From the NCBI RefSeq assembly GCF_002307475.1, contig NZ_NTMH01000035.1, forward strand, positions 62,001 through 126,000: a DNA stretch of 64,000 nucleotides, in the 5' to 3' direction. Shown here one piece after another: positions 40,000 through 49,545 of this stretch. Each line of letters starts with the position of its first letter. The stretch's first letter is position 1. The DNA comes from Pantoea allii. GTDB taxonomy: Bacteria > Pseudomonadota > Gammaproteobacteria > Enterobacterales > Enterobacteriaceae. The notes under the pieces are model-generated. The model was not told the origin of the DNA. It made no database searches and worked only from the letters and a program-made list of their open reading frames with translations. Position numbers and translations under genes: made by a program.

Positions 40000-40827
40000 T
40001 CAATATCCTTCAGCGTCAAGATCGGGACAAAACGCCTGAGTGGTGAGCCGGTTAACTTCCGTCTCTAGCTGACCGTCATCGTGCAGCGTAAACCAGCGCC
40101 AGCCCGGCGCAACGGTATCAATAGTGAAGCTGGTGCAGTGCGGTTTGAACTGCACGCAGGTGGAAGGCGTTGCCAGAACGCGTCGGCCGTGCCAGTCCAC
40201 ATCCATTTCCTGATGGATATGGCCGCATACCAACGTCTTTGCCAGCGGATAGTGCTGTAGCACGGCATCAAGCTGATGCGGATTGCGCAGGCTGTGCTGA
40301 TCAAGCCAGGTGCAGCCTGAAGCGAGAGGATGATGGTGCAGCAGCACCAGCGTATGACGCAGGGGAAAGCGCGCGAGCGCGTTATGGAGCCAGTCAAGTT
40401 GATAGTCACTTAACATGCCATGCGGCACGCCGAAGACCTGGCTGTCCAGCAGTACCACCTGCCAGTGTTCCCCCATCAGTACATGTTTATGGGTGTTAAT
40501 CCCGGCCTTGGCCAGCGTATCTACCATCGCGGGCTGAAAATCATGATTACCCGGCAGCCAGACGCAGGGTTTAGGCAAGCGCGAAATGCCCTCAACAAAA
40601 TGCTGATAGGCTTCGACCGAGTGATCCTGAGAGAGATCGCCGGTGGCCACAATGAGATCATAATCGCACTGCTGCGCGATGATCGCATCCAGCACCGCGT
40701 CATAACTCGACCAGGTATTCACTCCCAGCAGCGATTCATGTTTTCCTGCGAACAAGTGTGTGTCCGTCACTTGCAGAATCCGAAACTCGGACCCCGTTGT
40801 CGCAGGAAGAGTTAGCAGGCTATCCAA
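40000..40827 (-). CDS. cpdA: 3',5'-cyclic AMP phosphodiesterase
   Basis: Calcineurin-like metallophosphoesterase that hydrolyses cAMP. Metal-binding motifs appear in order: DTHLF (near 22), GDLSQD (64), GNHDF (94), LLHHHPL (165) and GHIHQE (205). It starts at TTG, as the E. coli gene does; the frame begins MDSLLTLPA. Length is 275 residues, the usual size. Confidence 0.96.
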   Translation of the reverse strand: MDSLLTLPATTGSEFRILQVTDTHLFAGKHESLLGVNTWSSYDAVLDAIIAQQCDYDLIVATGDLSQDHSVEAYQHFVEGISRLPKPCVWLPGNHDFQPAMVDTLAKAGINTHKHVLMGEHWQVVLLDSQVFGVPHGMLSDYQLDWLHNALARFPLRHTLVLLHHHPLASGCTWLDQHSLRNPHQLDAVLQHYPLAKTLVCGHIHQEMDVDWHGRRVLATPSTCVQFKPHCTSFTIDTVAPGWRWFTLHDDGQLETEVNRLTTQAFCPDLDAEGY

Positions 40828-40869
40828 AGCGTTTCCTTCGTCTCTACGCCATTCAATGCATTATACGTA

Positions 40870-41295
40870 TCAGCAAACCGGTACTGCCATCGCGCCATGC
40901 GTCAGACAGTAGCGTAACCAGTCAGCGAGGAACTGATTGATTTGATGTTTTTCATCACGCTGATTCATCTTTTTATTCGGGTAATCATAACGCGCTTTAA
41001 ACCGATAGATCTGCTGTGTTGAACACACTTCAGCGACCATGGCGTCATGATACAGCCTGACAGACATCGACGGCAGGCTCCAGTAACTCACCGCCGGGAC
41101 CGTCTGACGAATTTCGACCAGCGTGGTGTAACGGGTGGATTCTTCAATCGTTAACTGATAGCGGGCGCCACTTACCTGATAGATCACCGATGCGCCTGCC
41201 TCGTCATCGCGTGGTAGCAGACGGCGTAACTGGGCGAAATTGGTCTCGCACAGCCGCATCATCTCGGGGAAATCAGGGGTATAGCGCTGTTTCAT
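40870..41295 (-). CDS. yqiB: DUF1249 family protein YqiB
   Basis: Conserved enterobacterial protein of about 141 residues, unknown function. I chose ATG 41295 ([20 protein letters not shown]), which overlaps the nudF stop as ATGA. The C-terminal part ([27 protein letters not shown]) is highly conserved in the family. Coupling to nudF and cpdA suggests nucleotide metabolism, but this is inference. Confidence 0.92.
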   Translation of the reverse strand: MKQRYTPDFPEMMRLCETNFAQLRRLLPRDDEAGASVIYQVSGARYQLTIEESTRYTTLVEIRQTVPAVSYWSLPSMSVRLYHDAMVAEVCSTQQIYRFKARYDYPNKKMNQRDEKHQINQFLADWLRYCLTHGAMAVPVC

Positions 41296-41930
41296 TTTTG
41301 CGTCCACTCTTCTCGAAGTTCTTTATGGTGCAGTGCCAGCCATTGCAAGGCGATGACAGATGCCGCGTTATCAATAATCCCCTGTTCCACCCAGTGGTAG
41401 GCCTGTTCACGGCTGACCACATGCACGAGAATATCCTCATTCTCTTCCTCCAGACCATGGCATCCTGTTGCCAGACTGGCATCCACTTCACCGACCATCA
41501 CCGATAAACGTTCGCTGGTGCCGCCGGGGCTGGCAAGATAGTTCAACACGGGCTTCACCCGGCCAACGTCCAGACCGGCTTCTTCTAAGGCTTCACGGCG
41601 TCCTACCTGTTCCGGGGTTTCACCTTGCTCAATAATGCCCGCAATCATTTCCAGTAGCCACGGCGTTGGGCTGCAGTCAAAGGCCGGGATGCGGATCTGT
41701 TCAATCAGCACCACTTCATCACGGATGGGATCATAAGGTAGCAGTACGGCAGCATGACCGCGCTCAAAAACTTCACGGGTCACTTCCCCGCTCATCCCGC
41801 CCTTAAACAGACGGTGACGAAAGCGGTAGCGAACGATGGAAAAAAAACCGTCGTAGGCTGTTTCTCGTGCAATAATTTCTACATCATTTTTTGTGAAAGT
41901 CACAGGTGATGTTTTATTGTCCTTCATCAT
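41292..41930 (-). CDS. nudF: ADP-ribose pyrophosphatase
   Basis: Nudix hydrolase of 212 residues that splits ADP-ribose to AMP and ribose 5-phosphate. The Nudix box is [22 protein letters not shown] (near residues 97-118), followed by [20 protein letters not shown] typical of ADPRases. I chose ATG 41930, behind AAGGAACCCA, over an upstream frame start. Confidence 0.95.
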   Translation of the reverse strand: MMKDNKTSPVTFTKNDVEIIARETAYDGFFSIVRYRFRHRLFKGGMSGEVTREVFERGHAAVLLPYDPIRDEVVLIEQIRIPAFDCSPTPWLLEMIAGIIEQGETPEQVGRREALEEAGLDVGRVKPVLNYLASPGGTSERLSVMVGEVDASLATGCHGLEEENEDILVHVVSREQAYHWVEQGIIDNAASVIALQWLALHHKELREEWTQK

Positions 41931-42027
41931 TGGGTTCCTTTTGCAGATTGGGATGACACAGATAAAACACAAGCCCAGGCACCATTCAAACAGTCATTAC
42001 TGAGTTATTTACCTGAAACACACAAAT

Positions 42028-42046
42028 ATGGCACGTTCAGCCACCT
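42028..42046 (+). promoter_or_regulatory. Marbox upstream of tolC
   Basis: ATGGCACGTTCAGCCACCT agrees with the MarA/SoxS/Rob binding consensus and is nearly identical in its first half to the E. coli tolC marbox. It lies about 95 bp upstream of the tolC ATG. Confidence 0.65.
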
Positions 42047-42138
42047 TATCTCACAGTTGCCCTCTGCTAGAATCTGCGATAATTTTTGGCTTACCGGCGG
42101 CACTATCATTGCGATTTGCTGCAACAAAAGGAATGCAA

Positions 42139-43608
42139 ATGAAAAAACTGCTCCCATTATTTATTGGGCTGAGCCTGGGCGGTTTCAGCGTCGCCAGCCA
42201 GGCGGAAAACCTGCTTCAGGTTTACCAACAAGCGCGTTTAAGCAACCCGGATCTGCGGAGTTCCGCTGCCACTCGCGATGCTGCGTTTGAGAAAATCAAC
42301 GAAGCGCGCAGCCCTTTATTACCACAGCTGGGTTTGGGTGCAGACTATAGCTATGCAAATGGCTATCGTGATAGTAGCGGTATTCATTCCAACACGACCA
42401 GTGGCACACTGCAATTGACGCAAACCATTTTTGACATGTCAAAATGGCGCGCGCTGACTCTGCAGGAAAAAACCGCCGGTATTCAGGACGTCACGTATCA
42501 GGTTGCTCAGCAGGATTTGATTCTGAATACCGCTACAGCCTATTTCAACGTGTTGAAAGCCATTGATACGCTTTCTTACGTCGAAGCGCAGAAGATGTCC
42601 ATCTACCGCGAACTGGATCAAACCACTCAGCGCTTCAACGTGGGCCTGGTTGCGATTACCGACGTGCAGAACGCCCGCGCACAGTATGACAGCGTGCTGG
42701 CGAATGAAGTGACAGCGCGGAATAACCTGGATAACTCGGTGGAGTCCCTGCGTCAGATCACCGGCATGGACTATCTGGCACTGGCCTCGCTGAATATCGA
42801 TCGCTTTAAAACCACCAAACCTGATGACGTTAACTCGCTGCTCAAGCAGGCAGAAAGCCGTAACCTTAATCTGCTTTCTGCTCGCCTGAATCAGGATTTA
42901 GCCCGTGAGCAGATTCGTTCTGCAGAGTCAGGCCACCTGCCAACGCTCGATCTGACTGCCTCAACCGGCCTGTCTAACAGCAAGTACGGCGGAAGCCGCG
43001 CTGAACAGAGTGCAAACTCAACCGACTCGATTACCGGAAACAGTAAAGTCGGCCTGAGCTTTACGCTTCCGCTTTACAGCGGCGGCAGCGTGACCTCGCA
43101 GGTGAAACAGGCGCAATACAGCTTTGTCAGCGCCAGCGAGCAGTTGGAAGCGGCGCACCGTTCCGCTGTCCAGACGGTGCGGTCTTCTTACAACAACGTG
43201 AATGCGTCAGCGAGCAGCATTGCGGCCTACAAACAAGCCGTGGTTTCTGCGCAAAGCTCATTAGACGCAATGGAAGCCGGTTATCAGGTCGGTACGCGTA
43301 CCATCGTTGATGTGCTGAACGCCACCTCAACCCTGTATAACGCGAAACAGCAGTTGTCAGATGCCCGTTACAGCTATCTGATTAACCAGCTGAACATCAG
43401 CTATGCGCTGGGTACGCTAAACGAGCAGAGTCTGGGTATTCTCAACAGCCAGTTAGGCAAAGAGATCTCCACGTCACCTGAAACCGTTCAGCCGCAAAAC
43501 GTTCAGCAGGTGTTGGGTGACGATCATATCGCGTCCTCTTCAGAAACCGCCACGGCGCCAGTGCGCCCTGCGGCCCATAAGAGCAGCCGTAATCCATTCG
43601 GTCACTAA
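42139..43608 (+). CDS. tolC: Outer-membrane efflux channel TolC
   Basis: Trimeric outer-membrane duct used by multidrug pumps and type I secretion. The 489-residue precursor starts at ATG 42139 behind AAAGGA and has a signal peptide ending SQA (near residue 22). Two homologous halves each supply strands and coiled-coil helices (QQARLSNPDLRSSAATRDAAF near the start; GYQVGTRTIVDVLNATSTLYNAKQQ in the second half). The C-terminal tail is longer than the structural core, as in E. coli. Confidence 0.97.
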   Translation: MKKLLPLFIGLSLGGFSVASQAENLLQVYQQARLSNPDLRSSAATRDAAFEKINEARSPLLPQLGLGADYSYANGYRDSSGIHSNTTSGTLQLTQTIFDMSKWRALTLQEKTAGIQDVTYQVAQQDLILNTATAYFNVLKAIDTLSYVEAQKMSIYRELDQTTQRFNVGLVAITDVQNARAQYDSVLANEVTARNNLDNSVESLRQITGMDYLALASLNIDRFKTTKPDDVNSLLKQAESRNLNLLSARLNQDLAREQIRSAESGHLPTLDLTASTGLSNSKYGGSRAEQSANSTDSITGNSKVGLSFTLPLYSGGSVTSQVKQAQYSFVSASEQLEAAHRSAVQTVRSSYNNVNASASSIAAYKQAVVSAQSSLDAMEAGYQVGTRTIVDVLNATSTLYNAKQQLSDARYSYLINQLNISYALGTLNEQSLGILNSQLGKEISTSPETVQPQNVQQVLGDDHIASSSETATAPVRPAAHKSSRNPFGH

Positions 43609-43615
43609 TCAGGTT

Positions 43616-43638
43616 GCGGGCTGCTTTGCGGCCCGCTT
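43616..43638 (+). terminator. Hairpin after tolC
   Basis: Stem GCGGGC/GCCCGC with a 9-nt loop just downstream of the tolC stop codon, followed by TT. Probably attenuates read-through into ygiB. Confidence 0.5.
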
Positions 43639-43750
43639 CTCTTAAAAACGTATAACTAAGTAAAGATCCCCGTCCTGCCTGGCCGTTAGCTTCATTTCTC
43701 GCCACTCATCCCCTATTCTATGCGCTACCTTTGGGCACAGGATATTTATA

Positions 43751-44419
43751 ATGAAACGGACTAAAACGATCCGCTATGCCGCCTTTCGTAAGAGCTGGCA
43801 AGCAAGACACTTAACGCCTGTTGCTATCGCTGTATCAGCGGTATTTATGCTGGCAGGTTGTGAACAAAACGACGAAACCGTCTCGCTTTATCAGAACGCT
43901 GATGATTGCGCAAAAGCCAACCCTGGCCAGAATGCGCAATGCACCACCGCGTTTAACAATGCGAAAAAAGAAGCTGAACGCACCGCACCGAAATACGCAA
44001 CGCGTGAAGACTGTGTGGCGGAATTTGGTGAAAACCAGTGTCAGCAGGCACCTGCTCAGGCGGGCGTGGGCAGCACTAACGCCGAGTCGCAGCAAAGCGG
44101 CAGCTTCTGGATGCCATTGATGGCGGGCTATATGATGGGCCGCATGATGGGCGGCGGAGCAGGTTTTGCGCAGCAGCCGCTGTTCTCACCTAAAACGCCA
44201 AACAGCCCGGCTAATGGTCAGTTTGTCGATGCTTCCGGCCGTAACTACGGTAACGCCACTTCCGGTAAAACCATGACGGTTCCTAAAACCGCCATGGCGC
44301 CTAAGCCGACCACGACCTCAACCATCACGCGCGGTGGCTTTGGTGAAACGGTCGCGAAGCAAAACAGTATGCAGCGTAGCAGTGCCACCGGCACCTCTAA
44401 TCGTTCGCTGGGAGGCTAA
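43751..44419 (+). CDS. ygiB: DUF1190 lipoprotein-like protein YgiB
   Basis: Protein of 222 residues, unknown function. After a basic start ([20 protein letters not shown]) comes a hydrophobic segment ending FMLAGCEQN, a plausible lipobox with the cysteine near residue 37. Two Cys-containing repeats ([30 protein letters not shown]) and a Gly/Met-rich stretch follow. It lies 8 bp before ygiC; in E. coli the pair is linked to tolC. Confidence 0.92.
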   Translation: MKRTKTIRYAAFRKSWQARHLTPVAIAVSAVFMLAGCEQNDETVSLYQNADDCAKANPGQNAQCTTAFNNAKKEAERTAPKYATREDCVAEFGENQCQQAPAQAGVGSTNAESQQSGSFWMPLMAGYMMGRMMGGGAGFAQQPLFSPKTPNSPANGQFVDASGRNYGNATSGKTMTVPKTAMAPKPTTTSTITRGGFGETVAKQNSMQRSSATGTSNRSLGG

Positions 44420-44427
44420 CCCCGTTT

Positions 44428-45588
44428 ATGCAACGCATCGCGATTTCAGAGCGCCCGGGCTGGCGGGAAAAAGCCACGGAGTTTGGTTTTCGTTTTCACA
44501 CCATGCACGGTGAGCCTTACTGGTGTGAAGATGCTTACTATCAGTTCACGCTGGCGCAGATTGATTATCTTGAGGACGTCACCGCCGAGCTTCATCAGAT
44601 GTGCCTGCAGGTGGTGGAAAAAGTGGTGAACAGCGAAGCGCTGCTCACCAAATTCCGCATCCCTAAGCACACCTGGGACTTCGTGCGCGACTCATGGCAA
44701 CAGCGTCAGCCTTCGCTTTACTCGCGCCTTGACCTTGCCTGGGACGGCAAAAGCGATGCCAAACTGCTGGAAAACAATGCCGACACGCCCACGTCGCTGT
44801 ATGAAGCGGCGTTTTTTCAGTGGCTGTGGCTGGAAGATCAGCTCAACGCTGGACAGCTGCCGCAAGGCAGCGATCAGTTCAACAGCCTGCAAGAGAAACT
44901 CATCGACCGCTTTACGGTGCTTCATCAGCAACAGGGGTTTAACTGGCTGCATTTCGCCTGCTGCCGTGATACCGATGAAGATCGCGGCACAGTGCAATAC
45001 TTGCAGGACTGTGCCACGGAAGCCGGACTACCGAGCGAGTTTCTCTACATCGATGAGATAGGGCTGGGGGAGAAAGGCCAGTTTACGGATGCCCAGGATC
45101 AGGTCATCAGCAATCTGTTCAAGCTTTATCCGTGGGAATTTATGCTGCGCGAGATGTTTTCTACCAAACTGGCCGATGCGGGCGTACGCTGGCTGGAACC
45201 TGCCTGGAAAAGCATCCTGTCAAACAAAGCGTTGCTGCCTCTGCTGTGGGAGATGTTCCCGAATCACCCCAACCTGTTGCCCGCCTGGTTTGCCGAAGAC
45301 GATGTGCCACCGATGGACAAGTACGTCGTCAAACCGCTGTTCTCGCGCGAAGGTGCCAATATTCGTATTGTGGAAAACGGCAAAGAGATCGCCCGTGTGG
45401 ACGGTCCTTACGGCGAAGAAGGCATGATCGTCCAGCAGTTTCACCCTCTGCCGAAATTTGGTGACAGCTACACCCTGATTGGCAGCTGGTTGATAGACGA
45501 TCAGCCTGCAGGCATTGGCCTGCGTGAAGATCGCGACCTGATCACCCAGGATCTTTCGCGTTTTTATCCGCACGCGTTCATCGATTAA
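44428..45588 (+). CDS. ygiC: Glutathionylspermidine synthase-like ATP-grasp protein YgiC
   Basis: Putative ligase of 386 residues related to the synthetase half of Gsp. ATP-grasp features are visible: [36 protein letters not shown] and the closing [20 protein letters not shown]. coli YgiC did not show glutathionylspermidine activity in the literature as I recall it, so the substrate is open. It is followed by a strong terminator. Confidence 0.93.
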   Translation: MQRIAISERPGWREKATEFGFRFHTMHGEPYWCEDAYYQFTLAQIDYLEDVTAELHQMCLQVVEKVVNSEALLTKFRIPKHTWDFVRDSWQQRQPSLYSRLDLAWDGKSDAKLLENNADTPTSLYEAAFFQWLWLEDQLNAGQLPQGSDQFNSLQEKLIDRFTVLHQQQGFNWLHFACCRDTDEDRGTVQYLQDCATEAGLPSEFLYIDEIGLGEKGQFTDAQDQVISNLFKLYPWEFMLREMFSTKLADAGVRWLEPAWKSILSNKALLPLLWEMFPNHPNLLPAWFAEDDVPPMDKYVVKPLFSREGANIRIVENGKEIARVDGPYGEEGMIVQQFHPLPKFGDSYTLIGSWLIDDQPAGIGLREDRDLITQDLSRFYPHAFID

Positions 45589-45599
45589 CTGTTCTTATC

Positions 45600-45623
45600 C
45601 AGGCCAGCACGCTGGCCTGTTTT
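45600..45623. terminator. Terminator between convergent ygiC and ygiD
   Basis: Near-perfect stem CAGGCCAGC/GCTGGCCTG followed by TTTT, 11 bp after the ygiC stop codon. Confidence 0.75.
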
Positions 45624-45627
45624 CACA

Positions 45628-46410
45628 CTAGCCGACCTGCACCGACAACATACTGATAGCGCCCATTTCCATGCCTTCGACAGGGACGGTGACGGCCTCG
45701 TCTGCATGGCGAGATCCCAGCACATACAGCAGCGGCAGGAAGTGTTCCGGCGTCGGGTTGGATAACGTCGCATCCGGATGCTGCATAAAGTTCACCAGCG
45801 GATGTGCATCCGCCTCGGCCTGAACCGCCAGATTATCGCGCACATAGTCGTTGAATCCGGTCGCCCAGTCATAAGCGTTTCCGCCGCCCCACAGAACCTT
45901 ACGCAGGTTGTGCACGACATTGCCGCTGGCGACGATCATGACACCGCGATCGCGCAGTTCAGACAGCTTTTTGCCCATCTCAAAATGCCAGGCCGCAGGC
46001 TTGCCGCTGTCGATACTAAGCTGGACTACCGGAATATCCGCCTCAGGATACATTTTAATGAGTACGCCCCACGAGCCGTGATCGAATCCCCATGCATGGT
46101 CCTGATAAACCGGCACAGGCGATAAAATCTCAGCGATTTCGTTTGCCAGCTCAGGCGAACCCGGCGCGGGATAGCGGGTATCAAAAAGCGCCTGCGGAAA
46201 ACCGCCAAAATCATGGATGGTGCGCGGCTTCTCCATCGCGGTGACCGCCGTTCCCTGGGTGTACCAGTGAGCCGAAATGGCCAGGATCGCCCGTGGTCGT
46301 GGCAGCGTGGCACCGGCTTGACGCCAGGCTTCGGTGTAGCGGTTTTCTTCAAGTGCGTTCATCGGGCTGCCGTGTCCCAAAAACAGTGCCGGCATACGTA
46401 CCTGGTTCAT
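45628..46410 (-). CDS. ygiD: 4,5-DOPA-extradiol-dioxygenase
   Basis: LigB-family zinc/iron enzyme of 260 residues; the E. coli homologue opens the ring of DOPA. Metal ligands are likely the histidines in FLGHGSPMN (near 13), SAHWYTQG and the later ASGNVVHNL. I chose ATG 46410 behind AAGGA over an upstream frame start. An inverted repeat sits just upstream (46425-46441). The zupT gene that follows ygiD in E. coli is absent. Confidence 0.93.
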   Translation of the reverse strand: MNQVRMPALFLGHGSPMNALEENRYTEAWRQAGATLPRPRAILAISAHWYTQGTAVTAMEKPRTIHDFGGFPQALFDTRYPAPGSPELANEIAEILSPVPVYQDHAWGFDHGSWGVLIKMYPEADIPVVQLSIDSGKPAAWHFEMGKKLSELRDRGVMIVASGNVVHNLRKVLWGGGNAYDWATGFNDYVRDNLAVQAEADAHPLVNFMQHPDATLSNPTPEHFLPLLYVLGSRHADEAVTVPVEGMEMGAISMLSVQVG

Positions 46411-46424
46411 AGCGATCCTTAATA

Positions 46425-46441
46425 TGTTCACTCAATGAACA
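46425..46441. promoter_or_regulatory. Palindrome in the ygiD promoter
   Basis: TGTTCA-N5-TGAACA, a perfect 6-bp inverted repeat beginning 15 bp upstream of the ygiD start codon. It looks like an operator for a dimeric repressor or LysR-type protein, whose gene is not adjacent. Confidence 0.4.
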
Positions 46442-46560
46442 CTACGATACGCTGTTTGCAGACGTTATCACGCGGATAAGCATGATGTTGTCTTTCAGGA
46501 ATTTTGAACAATATGGAGGGGTAAAACAGAGGGGAAAACGGGCGGTGCCAGGTGAAACAA

Positions 46561-46583
46561 TCAGGCCAGAATATCTGGCCTGA
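46561..46583 (-). terminator. Terminator after ribB
   Basis: Perfect 10-bp stem TCAGGCCAGA/TCTGGCCTGA with a 3-nt loop, 12 bp past the ribB stop on the minus strand. Confidence 0.65.
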
Positions 46584-46594
46584 TGAGAAAACGC

Positions 46595-47251
46595 TTAGCT
46601 GGCCTGACGCGTTTCATGCTCGCGACGATAGGCGACCAGGTCTTCGATGGTAACCACCGGCATAGCATGTTGTTTCGCGAAGACGATGACTTCAGGCGCA
46701 TGGGCCATCGAGCCGTCGTCATTCGTCAGTTCACACAACACGCCTGCAGGTTTAAAGCCCGCCAGCGTAACGAGATCAATGGTCGCTTCCGTATGACCGC
46801 CACGGGCCAGAACGCCGCCATCGTGTGCACGGAGCGGGAAAACGTGGCCAGGACGGTTTAAGTCTTCTGGCTTAGCGTTATCGGCAATCGCGGTGCGAAT
46901 AGTAGTGAGACGATCCTGGGCGGAAACACCTGTGGTAACGCCTTTCGCCGCTTCGATGGTGACGGTAAAACCCGTGCCGTAGGCGCTGGTATTGTTTTCC
47001 ACCATCATCGGCAACGCCAGCTGCTGGCGGCGTTCTTCGGTCAGGCAAAGACAAACGATGCCGCTGCCGTGGCGAATGGTGAGCGCCATCTGCTCGACGG
47101 TCATGGTTTCAGCGGCGAAAATCATATCGCCTTCGTTTTCACGATCTTCATCGTCGAGCACCATCACACCGCGACCTTCGCGTAGCGCTGCGATAGCACG
47201 TTCTACACGCTGTTTCGGCGTGCCAAATTCAGAAAGTAGAGTCTGATTCAT
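46595..47251 (-). CDS. ribB: 3,4-dihydroxy-2-butanone-4-phosphate synthase
   Basis: Makes the four-carbon precursor of riboflavin from ribulose 5-phosphate. The 218-residue protein has the active-site loop [20 protein letters not shown], the [11 protein letters not shown] segment and [24 protein letters not shown]. It is a single-function enzyme without the RibA domain. An FMN riboswitch lies in its 5' leader. Confidence 0.97.
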   Translation of the reverse strand: MNQTLLSEFGTPKQRVERAIAALREGRGVMVLDDEDRENEGDMIFAAETMTVEQMALTIRHGSGIVCLCLTEERRQQLALPMMVENNTSAYGTGFTVTIEAAKGVTTGVSAQDRLTTIRTAIADNAKPEDLNRPGHVFPLRAHDGGVLARGGHTEATIDLVTLAGFKPAGVLCELTNDDGSMAHAPEVIVFAKQHAMPVVTIEDLVAYRREHETRQAS

Positions 47252-47367
47252 GGTAATAAAACCTTATAAATGTATTGGGTTACCAGAATCAGGGCAAGCT
47301 TAGGAGTGACGCCTTAAAGACGTAGCAATGACGCAAAACAGACATAATGCCTGACAAATGTCGTTAC

Positions 47368-47509
47368 CCTCTCCCATCCGGACTTTAACCGTCGGCCCCG
47401 GAATTTCACCGGATCTGCTGACCTTCACCATGAGAGTGAAGCGCTCGCGGGCTGTCAGCCTGGGCTGATTTACCGCCGGTGGGGAATTTCGCCCCGCCCT
47501 GAGAATAAG
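47368..47509 (-). ncRNA. FMN riboswitch (RFN element) of ribB
   Basis: On the minus strand the leader starts near CTTATTCTCAGGGCGGGG and contains the conserved RFN blocks GGGGCGAAATTCCCCACCGG, AGCCCGCGAG, GATCCGGTGAAATTCCGG, GCCGACGGTTAAAGTCCGGA and TGGGAGAG. It lies 117-258 nt upstream of the ribB start codon, so FMN is expected to repress ribB. Confidence 0.95.
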
Positions 47510-47681
47510 CGTTTTAACTATAACGCTTCCCATTCGGGGCGGCAATGCAGAAAGCCATTATTGCTTTAGCATTTTTTGCGCTAAGGATTTCAGGTTTAAC
47601 CTTTTCAATTCAGGCATTACACTTAAGTCACCATAGCGTTGGTAAAATGCTGCCATAGCAACCCGTAATCAGGAAACCATC

Positions 47682-48014
47682 ATGATCGACACGAAAAAAA
47701 TTGAACAAATGGCCCGTCAGGTTCATGACGCGCTGCCGAAGGGAGTTCGTGAATTTGGCGATGATGTCGAGAAGAAAATCCGGCAGACGCTGCAGGCACA
47801 AATGACCCGCATGGATCTGGTCAACCGTGAAGAGTTTGATGTACAGACTCAGGTGTTACTGCGTACGCGGGAAAAACTGGCGGCGCTGGAGCAACGTCTG
47901 TCTCAGCTGGAAAGCAAGAGTTCGGCTTCTGCCGCGCCCACTGCCACCAGCACACCCGGCCCGGCACCGGCAATCGTTCCGGCAGCCAACCCTGCTGACA
48001 AGACCGCTAAATAA
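47682..48014 (+). CDS. ubiK: Ubiquinone biosynthesis accessory factor UbiK
   Basis: Accessory protein of the soluble ubiquinone-biosynthesis complex; it binds UbiJ. The 110-residue protein has a helical N-terminus ([21 protein letters not shown]), a coiled coil ([20 protein letters not shown], near residues 60-80) and a variable Ala/Pro-rich tail. Start ATG 47682 follows AGGAAACC. Confidence 0.93.
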   Translation: MIDTKKIEQMARQVHDALPKGVREFGDDVEKKIRQTLQAQMTRMDLVNREEFDVQTQVLLRTREKLAALEQRLSQLESKSSASAAPTATSTPGPAPAIVPAANPADKTAK

Positions 48015-48017
48015 AGG

Positions 48018-48045
48018 GATGGCGGGCGCGCAGGCTCCCGCCATC
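48018..48045. terminator. Bidirectional hairpin between ubiK and hldE
   Basis: Perfect 9-bp stem GATGGCGGG/CCCGCCATC with a 10-nt loop between the convergent genes. Confidence 0.6.
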
Positions 48046-48050
48046 ATCAT

Positions 48051-49475
48051 TCAGTCGCCGCGAATGGTTTTGATGATGTTGGTGGTCGAGATACCATCTT
48101 CAAAATTGAGCACGCGTACGTCACCGCCATTTGCCCAGACTTCTTTACTGCCCGCGATATCTTCAGGTTTGTAATCTCCGCCCTTCACTAACAGATCGGG
48201 CAGCACGCTGGCGATCAGACGCTGAGGCGTGTCTTCTTCAAACAGCACCACCCAATCCACCGCTTCCAGCGCACCCAGCACAATCATGCGGTTTTCCTGC
48301 GGGTTCACCGGACGGCTGTCGCCTTTCAGGCGCTTAGTGGACGCATCGCTGTTTACCGCGACAATCAGGCGATCGCCCAGTTTGCGCGCATTAGCAAGGT
48401 ACGAAACATGCCCGGCGTGCAGGATGTCGAAGACACCGTTGGTCATTACCACTTTTTCGCCGCGCTGACGTGCCATCGCAACGGCGTCTTTGAGTTCAGC
48501 TTCGGTCATGATGCCAAAGCCGCGTTCAGGACGCGCGCGAATCGCATTTTCCAGTTCGACGATACTGACGGTCGAGGTGCCGAGCTTGCCCACTACCACG
48601 CCTGCGGCAGCGTTAGCCAGGAAACAGGCTTCTTCCAGCGAGTCACCGGCCGCTAATGCTGCGGCCAGCACGCCAATCACGGTATCCCCGGCACCGGTAA
48701 CGTCAAAAACTTCCTGCGCCAGCGTAGGCAGGTGCAGCGGAGCCTTGCCGGGCTGGAGCAGCGTCATACCGTTTTCAGAACGGGTGACCAGCAGGGCGGA
48801 AAGGTCGCAGTCGGCGATGAGCTGCATACCTCGCTCAACAATCTCGTTTTCTGTTTTGCACTTGCCGACCACGGCTTCAAACTCAGACAGGTTGGGCGTC
48901 AGCAGCGTCGCACCGCGGTAGCGCGCAAAATCCGTGCCTTTTGGGTCGATCAGCACGGGCACATTCGCTTCGCGTGCCAGCGTGATCATTTGCTGAACGC
49001 TGTCCAGCGCGCCTTTGCCGTAATCCGACAGCACCACCGCACCGCTGCGGGACAGCGACTGACGCATTTTTTCGTGCATCGGGGCGGCATCAACCTGCTC
49101 AAACCCTTCTTCAAAGTCCAGGCGGATAAGCTGCTGATTGCGCGAAAGCACACGCAGTTTGGTAATAGTGGGATGGCTTTTTAACGTGACAAAATCGCAG
49201 TCAACACGAACATCTTTCAGCGTTTTACTCAGTACCTGAGCCGCATCGTCTTCACCGGTGAGTCCGATCAGGCGGGAACCGGCACCCAGCGCAGCAATGT
49301 TCATTGCCACGTTAGCGGCGCCGCCTGGGCGTTCTTCAACGGTTTCTACTTTCACCACCGGAACCGGGGCTTCAGGAGAAATACGGCTGGTGGGGCCGTA
49401 CCAGTAACGATCCAACATGACATCGCCGACGACCAGCACCGAGGCCTGGCCGAACGCGGGCAGAGTAACTTTCAT
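48051..49475 (-). CDS. hldE: Bifunctional heptose 7-phosphate kinase / heptose 1-phosphate adenyltransferase
   Basis: Makes ADP-heptose for the lipopolysaccharide inner core. The 474-residue protein joins a ribokinase-type kinase (residues 1-318; [27 protein letters not shown]) to a cytidylyltransferase-type domain (about 340-474; [16 protein letters not shown]). I chose ATG 49475 ([10 protein letters not shown]) over an ATG seven codons upstream because E. coli HldE begins there. It follows glnE after 70 bp, as in E. coli. Confidence 0.96.
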   Translation of the reverse strand: MKVTLPAFGQASVLVVGDVMLDRYWYGPTSRISPEAPVPVVKVETVEERPGGAANVAMNIAALGAGSRLIGLTGEDDAAQVLSKTLKDVRVDCDFVTLKSHPTITKLRVLSRNQQLIRLDFEEGFEQVDAAPMHEKMRQSLSRSGAVVLSDYGKGALDSVQQMITLAREANVPVLIDPKGTDFARYRGATLLTPNLSEFEAVVGKCKTENEIVERGMQLIADCDLSALLVTRSENGMTLLQPGKAPLHLPTLAQEVFDVTGAGDTVIGVLAAALAAGDSLEEACFLANAAAGVVVGKLGTSTVSIVELENAIRARPERGFGIMTEAELKDAVAMARQRGEKVVMTNGVFDILHAGHVSYLANARKLGDRLIVAVNSDASTKRLKGDSRPVNPQENRMIVLGALEAVDWVVLFEEDTPQRLIASVLPDLLVKGGDYKPEDIAGSKEVWANGGDVRVLNFEDGISTTNIIKTIRGD

Positions 49476-49545
49476 TCCAGACACTCCAGACTGCATTCAA
49501 AATAGTGCGCGGATGATAACACAGTTGCGACAGGTGCTATCAGCC

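Noticed and set aside
42439..42621. Short frames antisense to tolC and other housekeeping genes
   Set aside because: They lie entirely within well-supported genes and show no independent features.
47300..47545. 81-codon minus-strand frame in the ribB leader
   Set aside because: It spans the FMN riboswitch, whose conserved blocks explain the sequence.
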